Shown here piece after piece: positions 23,601 through 35,600 of a DNA stretch of 64,000 nucleotides. The notes under the pieces were generated by a model, which was given only the letters and a program-made list of their open reading frames with translations, was not told where the DNA came from and made no database searches. Position numbers and translations under genes: made by a program. Where the stretch lies: positions 333,717 to 397,716 of the forward strand of contig JAJVDF010000436.1 in NCBI GenBank assembly GCA_022410635.1, given 5' to 3'. The first letter of the stretch is position 1, and every line of letters starts with the position of its first letter. The DNA is from Tretioscincus oriximinensis. Taxonomy: Eukaryota; Chordata; Lepidosauria; Squamata; Gymnophthalmidae.

Positions 23601-26600
23601 CAGGATTACCCCGGGATCCTTTTATGAAGATTAGTACTGTGCCTTATCTTAAGGAAAGGTTAAACATTTTGGTCAGAAGTTCAGCAATTTCACATTTGAG
23701 TTCCTTAAGAATTCTTGGATGAATGCCATCTGGCCCTGGGGATTTATTAATGTTCAGTTTTTTAAGGCTAGCAAGGACCTCCTTTCTTGTTATCTCTATC
23801 TAGCTTAATTCCTAGGCTACTTCTTCAGATGTTGTGCTGACCCTTTCTGTGACTGACTAAAACTGCTGTGGATGTGAAATGTATAGGGCACTGACAAAAT
23901 ATACAGGCTAGAATATGCAAGATCCTTCGCATTTTCCATGCCTACAGCATAATACATATATACTGCATTGTATTTGCTGTGCATATGTTTTTAAATTATT
24001 TTTTAAAAAATGTGATCCATGGTTATATTGCAACTCCTTACATAAAACTTATTCTAAAAAACTCTTTAGATTTCAGTGGACTATTGTATGCGGTTTTAAA
24101 AAACAATTTCACTGTTTATATATATTTCTTTCTGTTACTAATAAAACAGACTAAAGTTTTTATTTTGGCCGTGAAATTTTCTTCCTAGATTTGTTCTTTG
24201 GAACCATTAAATGTTCCCCATAATATACTGGAATTGTGATCTGGCACACAGACATTCATATCTGTTTGGAAAGATGTAAAGAGGCCAGAGATTGCTGGGT
24301 GAAACCCTTAGGAATCCCAGGATCTCCTCAATACTGCGAAACAGCTGACTGCAGTGGAAACTGTAAGAGATTCCATGAGCAACTTTCTGGCTGAAAAATC
24401 ACATTTTTTTTCCTCCGTTGAAGGTGAACATAAGAAGAACCCTACTGGATCAGGCCAGAGCCCATCTAGTCCAGCATTCTGTGTCACACAGAGGCCCACC
24501 AGATGCACCTGGGCAGTCCGAACAGAGGAAAGCAAAATATGCTCCTATTCATGACTCCCTACAAATTGTATTTCAGGAGTCCTGCCTGTTACTCCATCCC
24601 AGAGGCAACATCCAGACATCCATCCTAGTACCCATTTATGTCCTTGGTGTCCATAAACCTGTCTAGTCCTATAAGAAAAGGGTGGGACACTGACATGGCA
24701 GTGCAGAGGCACATTGCCCTGGGTGGTCTAAATAGCAGTCTCAAGCCTCTTTACACCCTTCCAAATATGTTCAAAAGCTGCTCATAAAAGCCTATGCCAA
24801 GAAAAATACCAACAGCGCTCAATAGTGCAAAAAACACACCTTAAATGTCACTCTATTACAATAACTATTTGCATATAGTCAAAGTAGTTTTCATACAGAA
24901 AATACTATATTTAACAAGCAAAGAAAATAAACGTAAGGCTATCCCGTTCCTGGATATTTCTGGGATTTCACCCCGTGGCTTCTTCTGGCCCTTAGAACTT
25001 AGTCACAGCCTTTTCAAATCTATGTACAGTCGTAACATCTGTTTATAAGTCTATCTACCTGAGACCGACCAGTCAGAGAGTCCATATGCCTCATAAGTGC
25101 TGTCGTGTAAGTCTTCAATAAGGATCACAAAAGCCTAGCATGCATTTCTCAATGGCTACTGCCTAGTGCATACCTTTAGCTGGAACTGCAGGAGGCTGCT
25201 CCATTTTCTTCTTCCTTTTGACTTTTATAGGTTGTGTTGGAGACAAACTTGTCACACTGGTAACTGTCTCACCTAAGCTGGAAAACAGAATGGGAACAAG
25301 TAAGTGGAGACCAACAATGAAGAAGCAAAGCGATAAAATCTCATCCAGGTTGTTTAACATCATCACCGTCAAGGACAGCCGCTCTTCCCACATAACTGCA
25401 TCTGCTACGTTTACTTAAGTGTTTTCTATTTCTCATATGTAACCGTAGTGTTCAGATTATGACTAAACATCTTATATATGACATTTCAACACCCTACTCA
25501 CTCCCCCTATAGCACAACATCTGAAGAAGTAGCCTTGCCTATAAAAACTTATGCTGTCCACCTTTTTCTTGCTAGTCTTTAAAGTGCTATGAGACCCCCT
25601 TGCTAGTTGTGAATGGCTTCCATTTTTCTATCCTACCAATATTCAAGCAAACTGGATATTGAAATGGAGGCTTCTTGCAGAAAAAGCAGCCGTCAGTACG
25701 ATGTANGAGTTACTCATCTTGTGAAGTCCATGACTGAAACGGTTTTCAAATCACTTTCATATATTATATATTAATTTGCCTTTCGTAAGAAAATTTACTG
25801 ATTTTGTACTAAATGGGAAATATTTCATTTTGTATATCTTCCTGTTCTGTTCTATTTCATTTTTTTAAAAAAAATAGTTAAATAAGGTTATCTTATAAGA
25901 GTAACATATAAATAATTCCATAAAAATTACAATTAACTAGTACATTGAGATAGGGTTGCCATACGTCCCNGTAAACCGGGACAAACCCGGTTTTGGGGAC
26001 TAAAATATAGTCCCCTCCGGGTTTTAAGGCAAAATCCCGGCTTTTTACATTCCCCGATGCTGCATTGGGGAATGTAAAAAGGCGGGATTTTAAAGGAAAA
26101 GCAGCCGTCAGAGCTGACGGCTGCAGCGTGCGCAACGCTTTCCGGGGTCCGGGGGGACCCTCGGAGCGCGCCGTCGCTGCTCCTTGGCTGGAGGCGGGGT
26201 TTCACCCTGCTCTCAGGCAAAAGCCAACTCGCCTCCAGTAGAGCACAAACGCCTGGGTTTCTGACAGGAGGGCAGCTCTGCCCTCCTGTCACAAACACAA
26301 GCGTTTTTACTCCACTGCTGCAGGCGAGTTGGCGGGCCGCTTGCTAGAGCAAGGCAAAATCCCGCCTCCAGCAATGGAGCAAGTGTGCGCGCGCGCGCAT
26401 GCGCGCGCACACACGGACCCTTGTAGTGAGACAGGGAGAAGAGGTTTTGCCTGTCTCCTTACAAGCGTCTGTATGTGCGCATGCGCACGTGCGCACGCGC
26501 ACCCCACCCCCGTCCCGGTTTTGGGTTGCCAGAATATGGCAACCCTACATTGAGACAAATCAAACACAGTGAATAACTTCCCTGGGAATATATAGGCTTG

Positions 26601-29600
26601 GCTGAGAAACCAGCTGCAACAACGTGTAACAGTCTGGTTAAAATCTTCCCCTGTTTTTTTGTACTCTTCACCTAAAGGTCCCAGAATTAGCAGAACAGTA
26701 AAATGTCTGTTTTATAAGAGCTCAGTCAACCCCAATGACTCTTCACAGTCCCTTTGGTCCACCCACANGCAAACCAAGGAGCAGCAGGAGGCAACACCGG
26801 TGAGTGAGTATTGGGTGGCCACTGCCTTGGGTGGGCTCCATTGTGCCACTGCATCTAGTTTCTTGGCCAGGACAAGCTAGTCTAACCCACATTACACTGG
26901 CTGGTCTGGGGTACACAGCTGGGCCATAGTGATACTGCCTGGCTGAGATGTAATAGTCTATACAAGAAGCTGGGTGTGATGCTGCAGTCCAAAACACAGC
27001 TGGCCCATCAAACAAGGAAGGAAGGTGTGACAGGGCAGAGCAAGATTTGGAGGGAGGAAGGAAGGGAAGAAAGCTAAGAAGGCAAGAAGGCAGAGGGGGA
27101 AATAAAGGAATGAGGGTGTAGATAGATAGGACAAAGATTCTGCAGCCACAATGGACTTCATTGCCCAATACATAAGCTACAACTCTCTCTGACCCCAGTA
27201 GGCATTAAAAGTGTTGATGTCTGGAGTGGTCAAATCTGTATCAAAAGATAGAGCCAAGATAAATAGGCAGCATCATGAGAAGACAGCGGTCACTGGAAAA
27301 TAACCTGATGCTAGGGATGATAGAGGGCAAAAGGAAAAGGGGCCAGTTGAGGATGAGACAAACAAATGGTATCACAGGAGTAACAGATATGAACAAGGCC
27401 CAAGTGCCTGGCATGCCATGGCTCATTAGGTCACAAAGAATTAAACATGATTAAATAGCAAAAACAACTAAAGTGGGTAAGAATATTTTTTTCTTAATGA
27501 AATTCGAATTAGAATCCGCCCGCTCCACTTTTTGTGCCAAGAGAGAGGTCACCTTATTGGTGTGCCCGCTTCCATTTGTCACCAGGAAAAGGCTTTAAAT
27601 ATTTTTATTAAATTACACTAGTTATACTAAAAGAAAAAAAATACATTATTTAGCACGAATATTTCCTACCTGTTTTGTGAGCATTTCACCAAGTAATGTT
27701 TCACTGCAAACAAAAAAAGAGAAATCAGAAAAACAAAGAGAATGGAAGTGTGTATGAGGGAGATTTGGAGACAGAAATAACAGTATCATTCACCCCCAGG
27801 TGACCAACGGCATGTCACAGGTTCATGATCTGCAAACCCAAAAGAAGCCATGGCAGAATACACAAAAGGACAAACTAATACTTTTCTATTGGAGCAGGGC
27901 CAGTGAGTCAGCCTATGAAGTACAATGGACATTAAAGTTTGTTTGACACGGAGCCTTATTCTGGGCTACATCTCAGAATGACAATGTAGACTATGGAAGA
28001 ACTAGGAAAGGCCTTAAGAACACAATTATGTAGGTAGATCCTTTAGGGGCCTTAACATTCTAAGTCGTATTCTGTTCCAGAAAGCAGCTAAGCAGCCTGC
28101 TAACCACATGCCACAGGCTGTGTGCCTGCCCTACTCCTGAGTGGCATCTCAGCAGCAGACTCGTTAGACCATTTCTGGAGCAGAGGAAGCCTAGATTAGA
28201 ATTCTGTTTTATAGCGTGTTTTGCCTACCTCATCTCTTTTTCAGTCCACATTCTCGAATACGTTGCTCTCGGCATTGCCAATGTCTGATTCAAATGTATG
28301 TCAGCTTGGTCACGGTGAATGAGCAGCAGATTTATTGAAGAACTTAGAAGAAGAAGAAGAACTTGGTTCTTATACCCCACTTTTCTCACCTTTCAAAGGG
28401 ACTCAAAGCGGCTTACAAGGATATATTTTGCCCGAAGACTTCCATTCTATCTTCCCCACCAGGCTCTGGTGGTTCCCATGTATCTACTTGCAATTCATGC
28501 TTTCAAATAGCTGGGTTGGCTAGAGCTGCAGGCTAGTGGAAGGTGCTCAGCCCTCCCCACGTCCCACACAGGGCTTCGAAACCAGATTTCCCAGACGAGA
28601 GACGAATTCCTAAGCGACTGAGCTATCCGTGCCTGAGCCCACAAATTTAAGGTAATATAGGATTAATATGTAACCTTTGTGTGTTTGTGTGAAATAATGG
28701 ATTAGGCACAAATGGCTCAGTCAACTAAGTGCTAGTCTTTCATCTGAGAGCTTGGGTTTCGAGGCCCTGTGTTGGACACGGGGAGGGGTGAGCACCTTCT
28801 ACTAGTCTGCAGCTCTAGCCAACTCAGCTATTCAAAAGCAAGAATTGCAAGAAATTGCAACAGACTATGACTAGATAAATGGGAACCACCTCAGCNTGGT
28901 GGGGAAGATAGAATGTCAGCCTTTGGAAGGATAACCTTGTAAGCCACTTTGAGTTGCTCTGTGTGAGAAAAGTGGGGTATAAAAGCCCAGTCCTTCTTCT
29001 TCTTTAATGTGTCTTTGAATTTAGAAAACTATTAAAACTTTTCATCACCCTACAAAGCTTTGTTCAGATCAGGCTTACTGGAGACTTGAGATAAAAGCCC
29101 CAAACCAAGTCCTAGCAGGGGAAGTCTGTGGTAAATTGCTCTTCTTAATTTCAAATGGAATTCCTAAGCAGTCTGAAATTTAAAAAACAGCTTAAGAACA
29201 TAAGAGGAGCCCTGCTGAATCGGGTCGGGGCCCATCTAGGTCAGTCACACAGTGACCCACCAATTGCACCTGGGCAATCTGAAGNGGAAGAAGGCAAAAC
29301 CTCACCTGATCTCAAATGGTACTTCAGGAATCATGCCTGTTGCTCCATCTCGGAGGCAGGATCAAGAGATCCATTCTAGTAACTACTGTATTTATATCCT
29401 TGGCTACCATGAACCTGTCTAATCATGTCTTAAAGCTATCCAGACTGCTAGTTACCACAACCTCTTCTGGAAGTAAATTCCACAGACCAAAATAAAAGGG
29501 CTTCAAGACAGAATGCGTCAGAACCAACTAAACAGCAAACTCAGTAAAAGAAAACCACATATGTCTAGACACAAGGTTCCAGGGTTCTGGTGCCACTACT

Positions 29601-32600
29601 GAAGATTCTATGCCTGCTTCATGCAAATTAACGCTTTCTGTTTTTATACAGAACTAGTGCGATGAGCCCGAGTTCGCTATCAGAAATAAGCTCGGGCTCT
29701 AGCCTCCTGTCCCTCGTGCAGGTGATGCACACGCCAATCAGCCCCTCTCCCAGGTTCAGTTCCTGCCGCTGCCCTAGCTGCTCCTTCCTTGGCGGGGAGA
29801 GGGGAGGTGGCATGAACTGAGTCTGGAAGAGGGCCCGATTGGCATGCCCTGTGGCCAGTTACCACTGCCTCCTGCAGCGGTAGCGGCATGGTTTGTCCAA
29901 GCACCGGATGAGGGAGGCGGGAGTTGGACAAACCATTGCGGTTGCCTCTTTATATATATAGGATGATTACAAAGTTTGACAAAAACTGTTAGGAATGTTC
30001 AAAGTTTTTAGCTATGATTTTAAACTCATCAAATTTGTGATATTTTAAAGATATCCCCACTCCCAGACATATCATAATTAGCCCAATAGATTGAAGGTGG
30101 TAGATCTGATTGCCATAAGAAACATTATCCACCTGAAAGAAGGCAACTTCTAAATATAAAACTTCTGAAAATAAAATGGAATATGCATCACTGTTTACTC
30201 TCTAGAATGAGAGATTAAATTAACCCAGGTTCTTTGTCCTGTGACCCTAATGGCTCACCTCCAGTGGGAGAGATTTACCATCCAATCTACTTCAAAGACT
30301 GCCACCATTACCACGTGAAATGTTTTTTGTTCATTTCCTACCTTGTGATCGTTTTTTGTTGACGAGTGTCTGGCAGAGGATAACAAGTGTGAATAAAAGA
30401 ACGCTGAGTATGCCTACTGAGCAGACAAACACNGCATAGACGTACACGTCTGGAAGAGAAGTAAAGAATAACAACCAATCTTTTTGTAAAAGAAAAAAAA
30501 TACAGTTTTGAATGAAAACAGATCACACTGGGAGGCAGCAACCCAAAATTTCAGCAGAAGAAATGGTATGACCACCAGTTATATATTCAATGATCATAAA
30601 TAATGAGAACAGATATATTTGAATAAATCATTTTGTAGTCATTGTGTAAAATGCCCTGAAACAACTATGACTGCATCCGGACGCTGCTTGCTTATTATGC
30701 TATATTTAGAAATTCTAGAATAAAGCAGGTCCAGGCAATACCTTATTCCAGACAAAGTCCAATAAGTAAGCACTGTCTGGATACAGCATATGTGCAGTGA
30801 CCTTATCACCCATATTCTTTTTTGGGAGCTTCTTATCTTAGGCTTCAATGAACTTTTCCTCCCAGCTGCAGGGTTATGGCCTGGACCTTNATTCGTTTTT
30901 TTTTTTTCTGATTCCTTCTTTAACTTTTGTAGATATGTGCTTTATTATTCATATTCTGTTAGCGTCTAATGCTACCTTAAAATACCTGCTTTTCTCACTT
31001 TAAAATAATTTAATTTGGAAGCAGAGAGGAGGAATGTATTTAATAAAGGTATAAAGTTAGTATCAGAAATTTGGATAATGTTTTCCACATACCAACCACA
31101 AACACCTTGGCACAAACATTCAGGACTTTGTGACTTGTACAGTGAGAATTACAAGGTCATAATTTCAAGCAGGGTGCAATGAAACATTTATGACATAAAT
31201 GCAATTATGTTCCATATATTTTCACATGGAAGAAGAACAATGAATATTGGTAACAGTAATGAATCCTGCATCGAGCAGGGGGTTGAACCCGATGACCCTG
31301 GAGGTCCCTTCCAACTCTATGATTCTATGAATCTATGATTCTATAATTTTATGATTCTACGATTCTATGAGCTACTGTGCACTCCTCATGTTTGGGATCT
31401 TGTGACTCCATTTTAAAAAGAATGACCATAGTTAAGCGCTCTCTAAGTATTATCTTTGTTTTCTGATCAAAATATCCAAAATAATTTTTCAGAAATTTAT
31501 GAACAAACAGAGGAAAACATATACTTAACCTTCAAAAAATTTCCAGGTCTTGTTTTTCTCAGCAGTTGAGTTGTCTGAAATTTTGGATGAAATCACTGCA
31601 ATGGGCACAAAGAGTGTTTGTGAGAACACAAAGGCATTTTTCATACAGAGCAGCTGCAAAGGTGGATAACATTTCCCAAGCAATCACAAGAGAAGAAAGC
31701 GGTGTTCTAACAGTTGGTTCATCATGGGCTTTGTTTGTATCCAATCCAACCTTATTTTAAATGTTGCTCTGTCATTCAATGAATTATTGTTCACATAGTG
31801 CCAGATTCAAGGGACCAGAAAGAGCCTAGAAGAGCATGGATCCAGGACCACCAACGAGCAGCCCATGAAGGTAGCCATAGATTCAACCATAGGGACTAAG
31901 TAGGGATGGAGAATATCTTTACAGTTGTCATAAAATAAATACTATATACCAATTGATTTTCCTTCCAAGTAACNTCCAAAATTTTACCCCACAGCTTGCA
32001 TAATGCATAAGTGAATGGATATGACAAGAACTTGGGATGAGATTATAACCAAACTATACAACAACTGTATATATGGAAGGTAGATTCAGAAACTGTTTCA
32101 GTATTTGCAGTAATCACCCCCGTTATCAAGCCAAACAGAAATCCTGAACTGCCAGAACACTACTGACCAATCTCTTTTTTTTAATTTAAAAATATAAAAA
32201 GACCAATCTCTTCAATTAATAAGGCTTGTTAAAAAAGGTTTGTTATAGATATAGGAAACACAGGGAAAGGAGAACATGGATTTATGAAAGGGAGAGTAAA
32301 CTCACATCCAATCAGTACACTCCTCCATATGATTTTAAAGGCATGGAAAGAAAAATGACAATTAGCAATAATCAATATCGACATCTATAAAGCTTTCAAC
32401 GTGCTTTGCCACAATTACCTACTAAAGGTCTTGGAAAAGGTAAAAGCTGGAGACAGTTTTTTTAAAAAATGATGCAACATAACCATCAGAACTACAAGGC
32501 AAACCTAAGAGTAAATAACAGAATAGTATGCCATTAATTTTCCAAATCAAAAGAGAAAAGAAACCAAGTCCCATCCCTATTAATCTTCAACCTGATGGTA

Positions 32601-35600
32601 GAAATGTTTCAAGTTAAGTCAAAGAAAAATCCTAATGTGCAAGAATGTAAATTAAGACCACAAGAAGTAAAAATAAATACATATATAGACAATTGTATTT
32701 TATTAACCAAAGACCCAGTTTGAATGTCTACTGAACTTGTTCGCATACTGTAAAATTTCCATAATGTTACAAGGCTAAGAATAACTTTAATAAAATCAGA
32801 AATCATGTTGTTCAATAAACTATCAGAGATACAGCTAACAAGTCAAAGAATACTTAGGTTTTCTAACATTAAATAACATACGAAAAAATAATCAAATATA
32901 ATTACATGCCGATTTTACATATGACCAACCGAGATCTTAGGAGATGGGAAACAAAATTTTTACAATGCTAAGAATAATAGCAATAGTAAAAACAAAAGTA
33001 AGTAAAGAACTAGTTATCTTTCAGTGATTACTCGTCCCATTACAGTGTTGGAAGTCATACGAGAATTTTGCACATTTTATCAGATTACCCACTCTCATAT
33101 GAATTCTCATGCAGAAATATACGGGGAGACCACCGGGGCTGGGAGCAACAGCATTGTGATGTCACTTCTGCCCCCTGCTTCCAAAATGAGCACAAATTGC
33201 GTCACTTCCAGCCTCTGCTTTCAGGAATGACACCCGGAGTGACGTCATTTATCAAATTTTGTGCATGCGCAAATCATGAAAGATGTCTGAGGTTTTCAGC
33301 CTCAGAGGCCTAGAACTGCCAGCGCAAATGCTCCTAAAATTGGTCCTATGGTGCCAACAGAAAACCTTCTGTGTTCAGATTGTGGAATGAATTTCCCCTC
33401 TGACCTTTGCCTATTTCCATCACTATATATCTTTAGAAATCTGATAGGGACATACCTTCCCTAGATAGACCTAGCCTTTGACTGAAGAAGCAACTGACCT
33501 GCTCCATTCAAAGAATCCATGATTTGGATTTTTAATTGCATTTTTGAATTGGTTTTCTATCCACCCAGATGTTTTAAGTCAGAGGATAGGGCAGGCACAG
33601 ATAGCTCAGCTGCTTAGGAATCCGTCTCTCAGCTGGGAGATGGGGTTTCGAAGCCCTGTGTGGGACGTGGGGAGGGGAGAGCACCTTCCACTAGCCTGTA
33701 GCTCTAGCCAACCCAGCTATTCAAAAGCAAGAATTGCAAGAAATTGCAACTGACTGCAAGTAGATACATGGGAACCACCATAGTCTGGTGGGGAAGATAG
33801 AATGGAAGCCTTCGGGCAAAAATATATCCTTGNAAGCTGCTTTGAGTCCCTTTGAAAGGTGAGAAGAACCCAGTTCTTCTTCTTCTTCTAATGTAAAAAA
33901 GGGAAAAAATAGAATAGTGGCAAAAAGCTTGTTTGGTTCCTGTAAACATGAGACACTGCCAACAATTGCTGCTTCTACTACAACTGCTAAAATTCACAAG
34001 GGGTATTTGGGTATTTTCCCTCAACATTTTCAAACCATTTTAAAGACGAATGGCGCTGCATGGGGCTTCACCATGTGAAAAATTCTGATTTACCTTAGTA
34101 TGTAATAAGATTACTTAAGTATCCTGATTAACAGAATATGCAATAATGCAGCCAAATGCAACCATATCTTATTTGGCTCACCATATAGAATTTAATATTA
34201 GTTTTGCACAGACTAATATTAGACATGCTGCATTAATTTTATTTACAGTATTTATTATTTAGTATTATTCCTTCACATTTCTGAAGAACTATTGCATGGA
34301 ATAAATCAATCAAAAAGCCCATATTATGATCTGTAATAAAATCAGAAAGATCTAATAAAACAAGCCTCAGAAATTAAAAATAAATTAAAAACAAAGAAAA
34401 GGTCAATAAGAAAAAAAATCTTCTGAATGTATTCAAAGGTTTTTTTTACTGTTAGGCCTAAGGAACACAAGTAAAAAGGAAGTGTCCCACACATACCTTG
34501 AATTTCAGTAGAAGCACTTCCATTAGACCACGCTGTCCACTTGTTCCTATGCTTACCAATTTCCTGAACTTTGCAAATATAATGCCCCTGGTCAGCTGGT
34601 TGGAGGTTCAGAATAAAAAAGGTATATGTCGTTTTATGTTTCTCCTCAAGAAGATGAAGCCTTTGCTTATAGAAGTTGCGTGAATAATTTCCATAGTATT
34701 GGACAACTCCATATTTAGTCATTTTGATCATCAGATACTCCTGGGTAGGCTGAAGAGCAAAGGCCCATCGAACAGCTAGCAGCGTCTCCATCCGTCTTCT
34801 TTGAGAAACATGGCAGAATAATGTTGCATTGTCACCAACAGTATACTGTACTCTAGGTGCTGGGGAGACACTCACTTTCAGGGCTTCACAGGCATCTGCC
34901 AACAGAAGAGGCAAACCTGTTCAGAGCAAAAGAATGCACACTGCACAACTAAAAGGGTTACACAGCCTTATGATAAGGAATTATTAAAAAAGTCTTATCC
35001 CCCCCCCCCCCAATGACTTCAGCCACCACCACCACCCAGGGGCCAATACCACACACTGAAACAGAAGAAGGCAAAAATTTTACTCCCAGCAAATGGTATT
35101 TCAGGAATCCTGCCTATTGCTCTATCCCAGAGGCAGTTTCGAAAGATCCACCCTAGTAGCGGTTTATACCCTTAGTGTCCATAAACTTATCTAATCCTGT
35201 CTTAAAGCTATCCAGGCTGCTAGCTACTACCACCCCTTCTGGAAGTAAATTCCAAAGACTGATGACCCCTGGGTGAAAAAATACTTCTCTTTAAACCAAA
35301 AGCTTTTTTTCAAGGACATGGCCCTACTGAAAACAACAATCTTTAAACCTAAATCCACAGTCGTTCCCCCCTACCAACAATCCAGCAATACTAACTTTTG
35401 AGAGATATTGAAAGACTGGAGCATAGATCCGGCTTTAGACATATTAATTTTTTGAAGCAGCACATCAACATTACAATTTATCTGGATATTATCTTTCTCT
35501 GTTATGACTCATGAACTCTGTGTGGAGCGGTTAGTGTCACTCTTATTTGGAAGTCTCCTGGTTCGATTCTACACTCCTCCACAAAAGTCTGGCTGAACCT

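Noticed and set aside
26213..26567. Overlapping frames in intron 5 with Ala/Arg/His-rich composition
   Set aside because: They translate the alternating GC tracts of the hAT-type element.
30338..30541. 67-residue minus-strand frame over VSTM4 exon 4
   Set aside because: It is in a different frame from the true exon, which is fixed by its splice sites and the match to the VSTM4 transmembrane segment.
33593..33680. tRNA gene at the head of the SINEs (A-box and B-box present)
   Set aside because: The same head occurs in several copies attached to a SINE body and tail, and the fold lacks a proper acceptor stem. These are SINE promoters, not tRNA genes.
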